Shown here: positions 1 to 7,991 of the stretch, one piece after another | Numbering within the stretch: the first letter of the stretch is position 1 | How the letters are laid out: each line of letters begins with the position of its first letter | Assembly: GCA_036563505.1 (NCBI GenBank) | Contig: DATCMH010000025.1 | Span: 62,001-126,000, forward strand | DNA: 64,000 bases | DNA from: DATCMH01 sp036563505 | Lineage (GTDB): Bacteria > Pseudomonadota > Alphaproteobacteria > Rhizobiales > Beijerinckiaceae | Reading direction: 5' to 3' | Position numbers and translations under genes: made by a program | The notes under the pieces: generated by a model | The model's database searches: none | Told to the model about the DNA's origin: nothing | Seen by the model: only the letters and a program-made list of their open reading frames with translations

Positions 1-993
1 ATCCATTCGAACCCTGACGGCAAGTTCACGGTGGCGCTCTCGGCCATCGACCTCGGCCAGGGCATGAAGCAGGTCACCCGGCAGCTCGCGGCCGAGACGC
101 TCGGCGTGCCGGTGGAAGACGTCTATGTCGACACCGCGGACAGCGACACCGGCCCTCACGACATGGGCAGCTTCGCGTCGCGCGGAACCCACCGCATGGG
201 GAACGCCGTGATCGCGGCCGCCCGGGAGGCGCGCGGCGTCCTGCTCGAAGCCGCGGCGGAAGAGCTCGAAGTGGAAGCCGCCGATCTCGTCACCGACGGG
301 CGCGGCAACATCCATGTCCGAGGCGCGCCGTCGCGAACGATCACCGTGAAGGCCGCCTCTCAGGCGGGCCAGTTCAAGCAGGGCAAGACCATCGCGGGGC
401 GCGGCATCTTCCTGATCCCGCTCTCGGCCGTCGATCCCGAGACGGGTGAGATGAACCCCAACACCGCTTTCGCCCACGCCTGCCTCGTCGCCGACGTCTC
501 GGTCGATGACGAGACCGGCGAGGTCGAGGTCCTCAGGATGACGAGCAGCTACGAGCTCGGCCGGGTGATCAACCCGAGGATGGTCGAGCAGCAGCTCGTC
601 GGCGGCGCCTGGATGGGCGTCAGCCACGCCCTCTACGAGACGCCCGAGCCCTACTATCCCAACCCCGACCACGGGCCGCGCGACTTCAACGAGTACCTGA
701 TGCCGGGGCCGGGCGACATCGCGCCCTACCACGTCACCATCCTGGAACGGCCGGCGCCCGACGGTCCGTTCGGCGGCAAGGGTCCGGGGGAGATGTGCGC
801 CAACCCGGTCCTGCCCGCCATCGCGAATGCCGTGTTCAACGCGGTCGGCGTGCGGGTCGACGATCTTCCGATCACGCCCGAGAAGATCCTGCGCGGCATC
901 AAGGCGAACGGCGGGGTGCGGCCGCAGGCGCGGCGCGGCGGTCCGCCCGCGTGGGGCGAGCCCACTTCCGGGGGGCCACAACCTTGGCGCTGA
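1..993 (+). CDS. Molybdopterin-binding (CoxL/xanthine dehydrogenase-type) large subunit, C-terminal part
   Basis: The open frame runs in from the window edge, so the N-terminus is missing; about 330 C-terminal residues remain. They match the C-terminal molybdopterin-binding half of CoxL/aldehyde oxidase/xanthine dehydrogenase large subunits: an early LSAIDLGQGMKQV stretch (the cofactor-loop 'GQG'), then DMGSFASRGTHRMGNAV, and near the end GGKGPGEMCANP, which carries the Glu expected at the molybdenum site. The family hydroxylates carbonyl or heterocyclic carbon using a Mo-cytosine dinucleotide cofactor, with FeS and FAD subunits that would lie upstream. The substrate cannot be read here because the CoxL active-site loop is outside the window. 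The stop overlaps the TTG start of the CoxD-like gene, suggesting one transcript and translational coupling. Confidence 0.85.
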   Translation: MHSNPDGKFTVALSAIDLGQGMKQVTRQLAAETLGVPVEDVYVDTADSDTGPHDMGSFASRGTHRMGNAVIAAAREARGVLLEAAAEELEVEAADLVTDGRGNIHVRGAPSRTITVKAASQAGQFKQGKTIAGRGIFLIPLSAVDPETGEMNPNTAFAHACLVADVSVDDETGEVEVLRMTSSYELGRVINPRMVEQQLVGGAWMGVSHALYETPEPYYPNPDHGPRDFNEYLMPGPGDIAPYHVTILERPAPDGPFGGKGPGEMCANPVLPAIANAVFNAVGVRVDDLPITPEKILRGIKANGGVRPQARRGGPPAWGEPTSGGPQPWR

Positions 994-1868
994 GGACGAC
1001 GGTCGCCGGCATCTCGAGCCCGGAGGCGCTCGCTGAGGCGCTTCGATCGGCGATGTACCTCGCCGACGACGGCATCGCGACGGCCGGCTATCTCGCGCTC
1101 GCGCTGGGCAAGCCGCTCCTGCTCGAAGGCGCGCCGGGCGTCGGCAAGACGGAAGCTGCCAAGGCCCTCTCCGGGATCCTCGGCCGGCAGCTTATCCGCC
1201 TTCAGTGCTTCGAGGGCATCGACGCCTCGGCCGCGCTCTACGAATGGAACTACCCGCGCCAGATGCTGGCGATCCGGCAGGCGAGGGAGGATCAGCCCCT
1301 CGACATCTACCGGGACGACTTCCTCATCGAGCGGCCGATGCTCACCGCTCTGCGACGGCCCGAGTCGACGGTGCTCCTCATCGACGAGATCGACCGCTCC
1401 GACCACGAGTTCGAGGCCTTCCTGCTCGAGTTCCTCTCCGACTTCTCGATCTCCATCCCGGAGCGCGGAACGCTGCGGGCGGCGGAACGTCCTGTCGTCG
1501 TCCTCACCTCGAACCGGACCCGCGAGCTGCACGAAGCGCTGCGGCGGCGCTGCGTCTACCACTACATCGCCTACCCGGAGCCGGAGCGGGAGGCGCAGAT
1601 CATCATGATGCGCTCGTCCGCCGTCGCGGAGAGCACCGCACGCGCCGTCGTCGCGGCGGTCGGGCGCCTGCGACAAGAGCCCTTGGCGAAGCCTCCCGGC
1701 GTCGCGGAGGCCGTGGACTGGGCGGAAGCGGCGACCGCGCTTGCGCAGAGCGGCGCGCCCTGGCCGGAAGCGTTCAGGCGCGCGCTCGGCGCCGCCATCA
1801 AGGACGAGGAGGACATGGCGCATTTGCGACCGCGCCTTCCCGTCTTCATCCCGGGGCTCGCGGCATGA
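984..1868 (+). CDS. MoxR/CoxD-type AAA+ ATPase
   Basis: A MoxR-class AAA+ ATPase of about 294 residues. Walker A is GAPGVGKTE (about residues 51-59), Walker B is VLLIDEIDR, and a sensor-1 asparagine sits in VLTSNRTRE. CoxD of Oligotropha acts as a chaperone that builds the Mo/Cu site of CO dehydrogenase; relatives serve other CoxL-type enzymes. I chose the TTG at 984 because it overlaps the stop of the CoxL-like gene and gives the normal N-terminal helix before the ALALGKPLLLEG strand; an ATG at 1053 would trim that helix. It is co-directional with CoxL upstream and a CoxE-like VWA protein downstream, the usual CoxD-CoxE pairing, though here a repeat separates them. Confidence 0.85.
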   Translation: MALRTTVAGISSPEALAEALRSAMYLADDGIATAGYLALALGKPLLLEGAPGVGKTEAAKALSGILGRQLIRLQCFEGIDASAALYEWNYPRQMLAIRQAREDQPLDIYRDDFLIERPMLTALRRPESTVLLIDEIDRSDHEFEAFLLEFLSDFSISIPERGTLRAAERPVVVLTSNRTRELHEALRRRCVYHYIAYPEPEREAQIIMMRSSAVAESTARAVVAAVGRLRQEPLAKPPGVAEAVDWAEAATALAQSGAPWPEAFRRALGAAIKDEEDMAHLRPRLPVFIPGLAA

Positions 1869-1880
1869 GCGGGCGCGTCC

Positions 1881-2072
1881 GTCTCCTCCTCCACCCATCT
1901 CGGGCTTGCCCGAGATGGGCAGAGATGCGCCCAGGTCGGGAACACCCGACCTGGGTGGGGAGGGGGACCGCCCGAAGGGCGGTGGAGGGGGCTGTTCCAC
2001 GATGGTGGGCGAAAGCCCCCTCCGTCAGGCGCTCCGCGCCTGCCACCTCCCCCTGCGGGGGAGGAGACGGGT
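1881..2072. repeat. Family A intergenic palindromic repeat (copy 1, compound)
   Basis: The whole gap between the CoxD- and CoxE-like genes is built from stacked palindromes: CCCATCTCGGG / CCCGAGATGGG, CCCAGGTCGGG / CCCGACCTGGG and ACCGCCCGAAGGGCGGT. The unit CCCCCTCCGTCAGGCGCTCC follows, with a CTCCCC...GGGGAG hairpin. The last unit recurs almost identically at 4951 and, inverted, at 5515-5558. This is a dispersed REP-like element, not coding sequence. Confidence 0.85.
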
Positions 2073-2082
2073 GGCGCGATCG

Positions 2083-3192
2083 ATGACCTCTCTTCCGGCT
2101 CCCATCCGCCCGCTCGTGGCGTTCCCCACTTTGCTGCGCCAGAACGGCTTCGCGGTCGCGCCGGAGCAGACGGTCTCCTTCCTTCAGGCGGCGGAGCTCC
2201 TGGGACCGCGCAGCGTCGAGCACCTGCGCAAGGCGGCCGTGGCGACGCTGGCGCCCCATCCGGAAGCGCGCGAGCGCTTCGACGCCCTCTTCGACATCCA
2301 CTTCCTCGGCGCTTTGGCGGAGGTCGGCGAGGAGGAGTGGCAGCCCGACGAGGACGTGTCCGTCCAGGAGGACAGCGGCACGCGGGAGGTGCTGGTCGGC
2401 GAGGAGGTCAACGAGTCCGGGCGGGCCGCCACGGAGGCCGAAGCGCTCTCAGTCCGGCGCCTCCGAGACCCTGACGATACGGAGATCCTGCGCCGATTCA
2501 GTCGCGACCTGCCAGAAGCGCTCCCGCGCCGCCGCGGCTATCGCCGGGCCCCGTCCCGCCGCGGCCCGACCGTCGACCTCGCGGGCAGCCTCAGGGCCGC
2601 GATCCGCCACGACGGCGAAGTGATGAGCCTCAAGCGGCTCCGCCGCAAGACGCGGCCGCGGCCGATCCTGCTCCTGATCGACGTCTCCGGCTCGATGAAG
2701 GAGCGCACGGACGCGCATCTTGCCCTCGCCCATGCCGTCGTTCGCGCCGCACCGCGCGTCGAGGTTTTCACGCTGGGCACGCGCCTCACCCGCGTCACCC
2801 GCGCCCTCGGCCGCCGCAACCGCCGGCAGGCCCTCGCCGAAGCGGCCGGGCTCGTGGCCGACTGGGACGGCGGAACGCGGATCGGCGATGCGATGAGCGC
2901 CTTGCTGGCCGTGCCGCGCTACGCGAGCTTCGCGCGCGGCGCCACCGTGGTGTTCCTCTCCGATGGTCTCGAGCGGGGCGACCCGAGCACGCTCATCGCG
3001 GCTATCCATCGACTGGCGGCACGGGCGCACCGCATCGACTGGCTCTCCCCGCTCGCCGGGGATCCGGAATACCGGCCCGAGACGCAGGTGCTGCGCGCCA
3101 TTCGTCCGCTCCTCAGCTCCCTCGTCGACGGCAGCACCACGGAGCGGGCCTGCCGCCACATCCTCACCCTTGGCGGGACGCGGGCGGCATGA
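2083..3192 (+). CDS. CoxE-like VWA domain-containing protein
   Basis: A 369-residue protein with a C-terminal von Willebrand A domain. The MIDAS motif LIDVSGSM lies near residues 198-205, followed by a Thr in GGTRIGDA and an Asp in FLSDGLERGD, so the metal site looks intact. The N-terminal region with acidic and Arg-rich segments matches the CoxE family, which works with the MoxR/CoxD ATPase to mature CoxL-type molybdoenzymes. The frame is open further upstream, but that part is only translated repeat, so I placed the start at the ATG at 2083 after the repeat. The stop overlaps the next gene as ATGA. Confidence 0.85.
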   Translation: MTSLPAPIRPLVAFPTLLRQNGFAVAPEQTVSFLQAAELLGPRSVEHLRKAAVATLAPHPEARERFDALFDIHFLGALAEVGEEEWQPDEDVSVQEDSGTREVLVGEEVNESGRAATEAEALSVRRLRDPDDTEILRRFSRDLPEALPRRRGYRRAPSRRGPTVDLAGSLRAAIRHDGEVMSLKRLRRKTRPRPILLLIDVSGSMKERTDAHLALAHAVVRAAPRVEVFTLGTRLTRVTRALGRRNRRQALAEAAGLVADWDGGTRIGDAMSALLAVPRYASFARGATVVFLSDGLERGDPSTLIAAIHRLAARAHRIDWLSPLAGDPEYRPETQVLRAIRPLLSSLVDGSTTERACRHILTLGGTRAA

Positions 3193-4082
3193 CCACCGGC
3201 ATCGTCGACGCCCACTTCCACATCTGGCGCCAAGCCGACCTGCCTTGGCTCGTCGGGCCGATGCAGCCGCGCATCTTCGGCCCCTACGAGCCGATCCGGC
3301 GCGACTATCCGATCGAGGAGTATCTCTCTGACGGCCGGTCCTCGGGCGTTCAGCACGCGGTCTACGTCCAGGCGAACTGGGCGCCCGAGCGCTTCATGGA
3401 CGAAGTCGCGTTCGTGGCGGAGGTCTCCGACCGTTCAGGCGTCCCCATCGCGATCGTCGCCTATGCCGACATGCTGGCCGACGACGTGCGGCCTCAGCTC
3501 GACGCGCTCTCGCAAAACGCCCGCGTCCGGGGCGTAAGGATGCAGCTGCACTGGCACGGGAACCCGCTCTATCGCTTCGCCTCACGGCCGGACCTGGCCC
3601 GCGACGAGCGCCTCCAGGCCAATGTCGCCCGCCTTTCCGACTACGGCTGGTCATTCGATCTGCAGGTCTTCACCTCGCAGATGGCCGGCGCGGCCGAGCT
3701 GGCCGAGGCCTGCCCCGACGTGACCTTCGTTCTCCAGCACGCGGGCATGCTGGAAGACCTCTCGGAGGGGGGCATTGCCGCCTGGCGCACGGGCATGGAG
3801 CGTCTCGCGGCGCGGCCGAACGTGACGAGCAAGCTCTCCGGCCTCGGCACCTTCCTGCGCGCGAACGACGCCGCCCATATCGCTTTCGTGGTCCGCGAGA
3901 CGCTCGCGCTCTTCGGCGCACAGCGCTGCCTGTTCGGGTCCAACTTCCCGATCGAGAAGCTCTGGACGAGCTACGGCGACCTCATGGCCGCCTATCGATC
4001 GGCCGTGCCGAAAGCGGTGCGCGCGGACGTGTTTAGCAAAACCGCGAGGCGGATCTACCGTCTCGACCCAGACAAGGAGTGA
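3189..4082 (+). CDS. Amidohydrolase-2 family TIM-barrel hydrolase
   Basis: A 297-residue metal-dependent hydrolase of the amidohydrolase-2 (COG3618) family. It opens with VDAHFHIW, whose HxH pair (H9, H11) binds metal, and has LQHAG about two thirds along and the family signature FGSNFPIEKL near the C-terminus. Members open lactones (L-fuconolactone, L-rhamnono-lactone, 2-pyrone-4,6-dicarboxylate) or cleave related ring compounds. It starts inside the stop of the CoxE-like gene (ATGA) and is followed after 9 bases by a metallo-beta-lactamase-fold hydrolase. It is therefore likely the ring or lactone hydrolase acting after the molybdoenzyme. The exact substrate is unknown. Confidence 0.8.
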   Translation: MTTGIVDAHFHIWRQADLPWLVGPMQPRIFGPYEPIRRDYPIEEYLSDGRSSGVQHAVYVQANWAPERFMDEVAFVAEVSDRSGVPIAIVAYADMLADDVRPQLDALSQNARVRGVRMQLHWHGNPLYRFASRPDLARDERLQANVARLSDYGWSFDLQVFTSQMAGAAELAEACPDVTFVLQHAGMLEDLSEGGIAAWRTGMERLAARPNVTSKLSGLGTFLRANDAAHIAFVVRETLALFGAQRCLFGSNFPIEKLWTSYGDLMAAYRSAVPKAVRADVFSKTARRIYRLDPDKE

Positions 4083-4091
4083 GGGGACGTC

Positions 4092-4940
4092 ATGGCGCTC
4101 GAGATCAAGATCCTGGACTACGGGGACATCGAGCTCGAATCGAGCTTCCTGGTCCTCGGGCGCGACTGCGGCCGTCAGCGGCGCGTCCCGACCTACGGCT
4201 TCCTCATCCTCGGGGGGCCCTGGCCGGTGGTGGTCGACACGGGTTACCGGCACAACCAGATCATGGAGGTGCTCGGCATGCGCGGCCTCCAGTTCCACGA
4301 GAACATGATCGAGAATCAGCTCGCCCGGCACGGCGTGCGGATGGGCGACGTGCGCTACGTGCTGCACACGCATCTCCACATCGACCATGCCGGGAAAGAC
4401 GAGCTCTTTCCGATGTCGACGACGGTGATCGTCAACCGGCGCGAGCTCGAATACTCGGTGTCAGGTCTGATGCACCCGCAGTACCCGGCGCCCGACATCA
4501 AGCACCTGATCGACCGGCTGCATACCCGTGATGCGCTCCGCTTCGAGGACCTCGAACTGTCGGGCACGGTGGAGCTCTTTCCCGGCTGCTACATGGAAGC
4601 GGCCGGCGCGCACACGGAAGGCTCGATGAACGTGCACGTCGACACGGTGGAGGGTCGCGCGACCATCTGCGGCGACGTGATCTACGACTTCAACGACCAG
4701 ATCGTGACGCCCTTCCACGAGATCAGCTCGAACGAGCCGCGCACGACAGGCAACCACGGCGTGTCGAAGCGCGAGGAGAAGGCCGCCATCAAGAAGCTGC
4801 TCTCCAACGCCAAGTTCCTGCTTCCCGTCCACGACAAGCCGGCCAAGATCGCCCACGGGCAGGTGGTCGGGCGCATGGACATGTCGGTGCCGGGCCCGGT
4901 CGTGCAGACGCTCCCGGCCCGGCACTGGTTTGCTGCGTGA
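4092..4940 (+). CDS. Metallo-beta-lactamase-fold hydrolase (AHL-lactonase-like)
   Basis: A 282-residue MBL-fold enzyme. The zinc motif HTHLHIDHAG supplies H94, H96, D98 and H99; a further His lies in GAHTEGSM, a bridging Asp in CGDVIYDF and a last His in LLPVHDKP. This order matches the AttM/AiiA N-acyl homoserine lactonase branch (COG0491). Given its place directly behind a lactone-type amidohydrolase and beside a CoxL-type enzyme, a catabolic cyclic-ester or cyclic-amide hydrolase is at least as likely as quorum quenching. No signal peptide is seen, so it is probably cytoplasmic. Repeat family A begins ten bases after the stop. Confidence 0.8.
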   Translation: MALEIKILDYGDIELESSFLVLGRDCGRQRRVPTYGFLILGGPWPVVVDTGYRHNQIMEVLGMRGLQFHENMIENQLARHGVRMGDVRYVLHTHLHIDHAGKDELFPMSTTVIVNRRELEYSVSGLMHPQYPAPDIKHLIDRLHTRDALRFEDLELSGTVELFPGCYMEAAGAHTEGSMNVHVDTVEGRATICGDVIYDFNDQIVTPFHEISSNEPRTTGNHGVSKREEKAAIKKLLSNAKFLLPVHDKPAKIAHGQVVGRMDMSVPGPVVQTLPARHWFAA

Positions 4941-4950
4941 TGGCCTGTTT

Positions 4951-5083
4951 AGCCCCCTCCGTCAGGCGCTCCGCGCCTGCCACCTCCCCCAGAGGGGGAG
5001 GAGACCTGCCGTCGGGCACTGCGTACCGTCTCCTCCCCCTCTGTGGGAGGGGAACCATGCGAAGCATGGTGGAGGGGGCCTGA
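4951..5083. repeat. Family A intergenic palindromic repeat (copy 2, upstream of DUF559 gene)
   Basis: Two inward-facing units. The left one begins CCCCCTCCGTCAGGCGCTCC, continues to a CTCCCCC...GGGGGAG hairpin and ends GGAGGAGAC. The right one is inverted, GTCTCCTCCCCC, then a CCATGCGAAGCATGG palindrome and GGAGGGGGC. The left unit is nearly identical to 2015-2069. The right unit ends directly in front of the DUF559 start codon. Confidence 0.88.
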
Positions 5084-5086
5084 CGC

Positions 5087-5569
5087 ATGGATGCTCCCCG
5101 TGCCACGATCGCCCGCGCCCGAAAACTCCGCCGCGCCTTGACCCCGCCCGAGGCTCGGCTCTGGGTCGCGCTCCGGCCCCGCCCGGGCAATCTGAAGTTC
5201 CGGCGGCAGCATCCTGTCGGGCCATTCGTGCTCGACTTCTTTTGTGACCAAGCGAAGCTCGCGGTCGAGGTCGACGGAGCGGCGCATGATTTCGGTGACA
5301 ACCCCTCCCGGGACATCCGCCGCGACGTCTGGTTGGCGGGCCGTGGGATCGCGGTGGTACGGATTCCGGCCGAGGAGGTGCGGGTCAACCTTGAGGGTGT
5401 CCTAGACACGATCCTGGCCGCGGCGGCCGAGCGGTTGCAAGGCCCCCTCCACCGCCCTGCGGGCGGTCCCCCTCCCCCAGAGGGGGAGGAGACGGTGCCG
5501 CGTGTCTTCTCCCCCTCTGGGGGAGGTGGCAGGCGCGAAGCGGCTGACGGAGGGGGCTGGATACGATGA
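5087..5569 (+). CDS. DUF559 endonuclease-like protein with repeat-derived C-terminus
   Basis: A 160-residue protein. Residues about 10-117 form a DUF559 domain, a small Vsr-like PD-(D/E)xK fold: RRALTPPEARLWVALR, then FRRQHPVGPFVLDFF (D50), then AVEVDGAAHD (E61, D63), which together look like an intact metal site. After about residue 118 the Gly/Pro-rich tail is simply translation of the family A repeat at 5441-5558, so the gene reads into its flanking element. Family A repeats lie on both sides. The stop overlaps the next start as ATGA, which may be accidental. Function is not established for this family; vsr-like nicking and a role with mobile or repeat DNA are guesses from the fold. Confidence 0.8.
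   Translation: MDAPRATIARARKLRRALTPPEARLWVALRPRPGNLKFRRQHPVGPFVLDFFCDQAKLAVEVDGAAHDFGDNPSRDIRRDVWLAGRGIAVVRIPAEEVRVNLEGVLDTILAAAAERLQGPLHRPAGGPPPPEGEETVPRVFSPSGGGGRREAADGGGWIR
5441..5558. repeat. Family A intergenic palindromic repeat (copy 3, overlaps DUF559 3' end)
   Basis: It starts GGCCCCCTCCACCGCCCTGC, holds the ACCGCCC/GGGCGGT palindrome seen also at about 1959-1981, then two facing CTCCCCC/GGGGGAG hairpins. It closes with GGCAGGCGCGAAGCGGCTGA and CGGAGGGGGC, the inverse of the unit that opens copies 1 and 2. It is read through by the DUF559 gene. Confidence 0.88.
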
Positions 5570-7191
5570 CCACACACGTCGCCGTGCGTCCGAGCTTCGC
5601 GGACCTGGTGGACCCTTGGGCGCCGGTGCGCCAGCTGGGGACCGGCTTTCAGTTCACGGAAGGCCCGGTCTGGCATCCGCGGGACCAGTATCTCCTGTTC
5701 TCCGATATGCCCGGCGACGTGCGCCGGGCTTACGACCGCGCCGGCGTCCGGGAGGTCATGCGGCCGGCGAACAAGTGCAACGGACTGACCTACGACGCCG
5801 AGCTCAACCTCATCGTCTGCGAGCACGCGACCTCGACGGTGGTCCGGGAACGGCCGGACGGGCGGCGCGAGACCCTCGCCTCGCACTACGAGGGCATGGA
5901 GCTGAACAGCCCGAACGATGTCTGCGTAAAGTCCGACGGGTCGATCTACTTCTCCGACCCGTGGTACGGCCGCATGCCCGTCTACGGCGTCGAGCGGCCG
6001 CGCCAGCTCGGCTTCCAGGGCGTCTACCGCATCCCGCCGGGTGGTGGAGAGCCGCAGCTCCTCGTCGACCGCTACCTGTTCGAGCAGCCTAACGGCCTGT
6101 GCTTCTGCCCGACCGAGGACCGCCTCTTCGTCAACGATACGGTGCAGCACCTCATCCGCGTCTTCGACGTCCTGTCGGACGGTCGGCTCGGGCCCGGCCG
6201 CGTCTTCGCCTCCGGCATCGTCTCGCCCACCGAACCCGGCGTGCCGGACGGCATGAAATGCGACGCTCAAGGGAATGTGTGGGTCTGCGGCCCGGGCGGC
6301 GTCTGGGTCTACTCGATCAAGGGAGACCTGATCGGGAAGCTGCGCGTGCCGGAGCTCGTGGGCAACCTCGCCTGGGGCGGGCCGGACTGGCGCACCCTGT
6401 TCCTGACCGCCACGCACTCGGTCTATGCCGTGGACACCAAAGTCGGGCCCCGGATCGAGCCCTACATGCGGGCCGGCGCGGCCGCGCCGTCGCCGTCGGC
6501 CCCATCGGGCACTGGCGGACGGCCGATCGCGGACGTCCGTCCCGCCGCCACGATCTCGAGCACCGGCGTCAAGAAGGCGGCGGCGGGCTACCGCCTCGAT
6601 CCGTCCCGCTGCGCGCTCGTCATCCAGGACATGCAGAACGACGTGGTGATGGAGGGCGGCGCCTTCGCTTCCTCCGGCTCGCCCGTCCATTGCCGGCAGC
6701 AGAACGCGATCGGCAATGCCGCGCGCCTCGCCGCGGCGGCGCGCGCGAAGGGCATTCCGGTCGTCCACGTCTGGTTCGTCGTCGAGGCCGGAGCCCCCGG
6801 CGTCACCATGAACGCACCGCTCTTCGAGGGGCTGGCCGACGCCAACGCCCTCGTCCGCGGCTCCTGGGGCGTGGCGCCCGTGCCGGGGCTCGAGGCGCAG
6901 CCCGGCGACCACGTGGTCGAGAAGAGCCGCATGAGCGCCTGGGAGGGCACGCGGCTCGAGACCGTGCTGAAGGCGCTCGGCCGCGACGTCGTCATCGTGA
7001 CGGGCGCCTGGACCAACATGTCGATCGAACACACGGCACGGACCGGCGCCGACAAGGGCTATTTCATGGTGGTGCCGGAGGACGCCTGCTCGACGATGAA
7101 CGCCGAGTGGCACACGGCGTCCGTGAACTACGCGGTGCAGAACGTCGCAGTGGTGACGGACGTCGACGAGGTGGTCAAAGCGTTCGGCTGA
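5566..7191 (+). CDS. SMP-30/gluconolactonase - isochorismatase-family fusion protein
   Basis: A two-domain fusion of 541 residues. Residues 1 to about 305 form an SMP-30/gluconolactonase beta-propeller: FTEGPVWHP (metal Glu), LNSPNDVCVKSDGSIYFSDP (metal Asn and DPWYG context) and PDGMKCDAQGNVWV. A Pro/Ala/Ser linker follows. From about residue 345 there is an isochorismatase/cysteine-hydrolase domain with D355 (VIQDMQND) and K453 (VEKSRMSAW). Where the family carries its nucleophilic Cys, this protein has Ser486 (TGAWTNMSIEHTAR). The second domain may therefore be a vinyl-ether-type hydrolase, a serine variant or inactive as an amidase. It sits last in the rightward catabolic run, so ring-lactone opening plus amide hydrolysis is a reasonable but unproven role. 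Confidence 0.85.
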   Translation: MTTHVAVRPSFADLVDPWAPVRQLGTGFQFTEGPVWHPRDQYLLFSDMPGDVRRAYDRAGVREVMRPANKCNGLTYDAELNLIVCEHATSTVVRERPDGRRETLASHYEGMELNSPNDVCVKSDGSIYFSDPWYGRMPVYGVERPRQLGFQGVYRIPPGGGEPQLLVDRYLFEQPNGLCFCPTEDRLFVNDTVQHLIRVFDVLSDGRLGPGRVFASGIVSPTEPGVPDGMKCDAQGNVWVCGPGGVWVYSIKGDLIGKLRVPELVGNLAWGGPDWRTLFLTATHSVYAVDTKVGPRIEPYMRAGAAAPSPSAPSGTGGRPIADVRPAATISSTGVKKAAAGYRLDPSRCALVIQDMQNDVVMEGGAFASSGSPVHCRQQNAIGNAARLAAAARAKGIPVVHVWFVVEAGAPGVTMNAPLFEGLADANALVRGSWGVAPVPGLEAQPGDHVVEKSRMSAWEGTRLETVLKALGRDVVIVTGAWTNMSIEHTARTGADKGYFMVVPEDACSTMNAEWHTASVNYAVQNVAVVTDVDEVVKAFG

Positions 7192-7418
7192 GCGGAGGGT
7201 TGGCCCTGGGCCCCAGCACTATGGCTCGTTCGAGAACCGAACTGCACCGCCGGTTCTGATCGATCACTTGCCTCCGACCGGACCATCATGATTGTCCGTG
7301 TGCGATGTGTTCTGTGTCGGCGACCCTGAAGTCATCGACAAGGCCAAAGCTTTGCGGGTAGATCGCAGCATGGCATCGATCGGCGCCGTCAGGCCGCCTT
7401 CAGGGTCGATGAGCGAGA

Positions 7419-7991
7419 TCACACACGCACGCGGCCGAGCACCGCCACGTCCGCCTCTGTCGGCTGCACGACGACGATCTCGCCCTCCGCCGGATAGACG
7501 CCGGTCGCGGCCGTGATGTTCACTTGGTGCGTCACGAGGACGAGAGCGCCGTCCCTCCCTCGCCAGGACGCCATGAGGGCTCGGATCTGGTCGGTCTGTT
7601 GCTGCTGACGCTCAGGCTCATCGAAGAAGCTGTCCAACGCGGGGTCGCGCTGAACGGGGATGTCCGGGAAGGCCAGTTCAGCCGTTTGCGAAGCGCGACA
7701 CCATCGGCTGGAGCGCAGGTCCGTCACACGCACGCCTGCTTGGCGCAGCATGCGGCCGAGCTCTGCTGCCTGCCTGCGGCCGGCCTCGGAGAGGTTACGC
7801 TGCGTGGAGCAATCGTCGAGGCGAAAGCCTGGCGGGTCGCCCGTTCCCGGTGCCGCTGCATGTCGGATGAGGGCCACCATTCCGCCTTCCGCCAGCGCCC
7901 TGAGCGCGGACGCGTTGGAGGCAGCCTGAGCCAGCGCCGCGGCGGGACACACGGCGGCAAGCCCTGCGAGAAACCGGCGTCGATGCATCAT
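7419..7991 (-). CDS. Exported histidine phosphatase family protein
   Basis: A 190-residue histidine-phosphatase (phosphoglycerate mutase-like) protein. The catalytic loop is ALIRHAAAPG, where the usual RHG Gly is Ala. A second Arg lies in LRSSRWCRASQTAE and a second His in VLVTHQVN. The N-terminus, MMHRRRFLAGLAAV up to ALAQA, is a Tat- or Sec-like signal, so it should act in the periplasm. I chose the ATG at 7991 because a GGAGG box precedes it by six bases; the next codon is also ATG. The open frame extends upstream but without a ribosome site. The substrate is unknown. Confidence 0.75.
   Translation of the reverse strand: MMHRRRFLAGLAAVCPAAALAQAASNASALRALAEGGMVALIRHAAAPGTGDPPGFRLDDCSTQRNLSEAGRRQAAELGRMLRQAGVRVTDLRSSRWCRASQTAELAFPDIPVQRDPALDSFFDEPERQQQQTDQIRALMASWRGRDGALVLVTHQVNITAATGVYPAEGEIVVVQPTEADVAVLGRVRV

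Noticed and set aside
4789..7113. Leftward open frame of about 770 codons opposite the DUF559 and fusion genes
   Set aside because: It is antisense to three good genes and passes through repeat sequence; composition is Arg/Ala/Gly/His-rich without recognisable domains.
7292..7516. 74-codon rightward frame after the fusion gene
   Set aside because: Its second half is antisense to the histidine phosphatase gene and becomes Arg/Pro-rich; the first half matches nothing I recognise.
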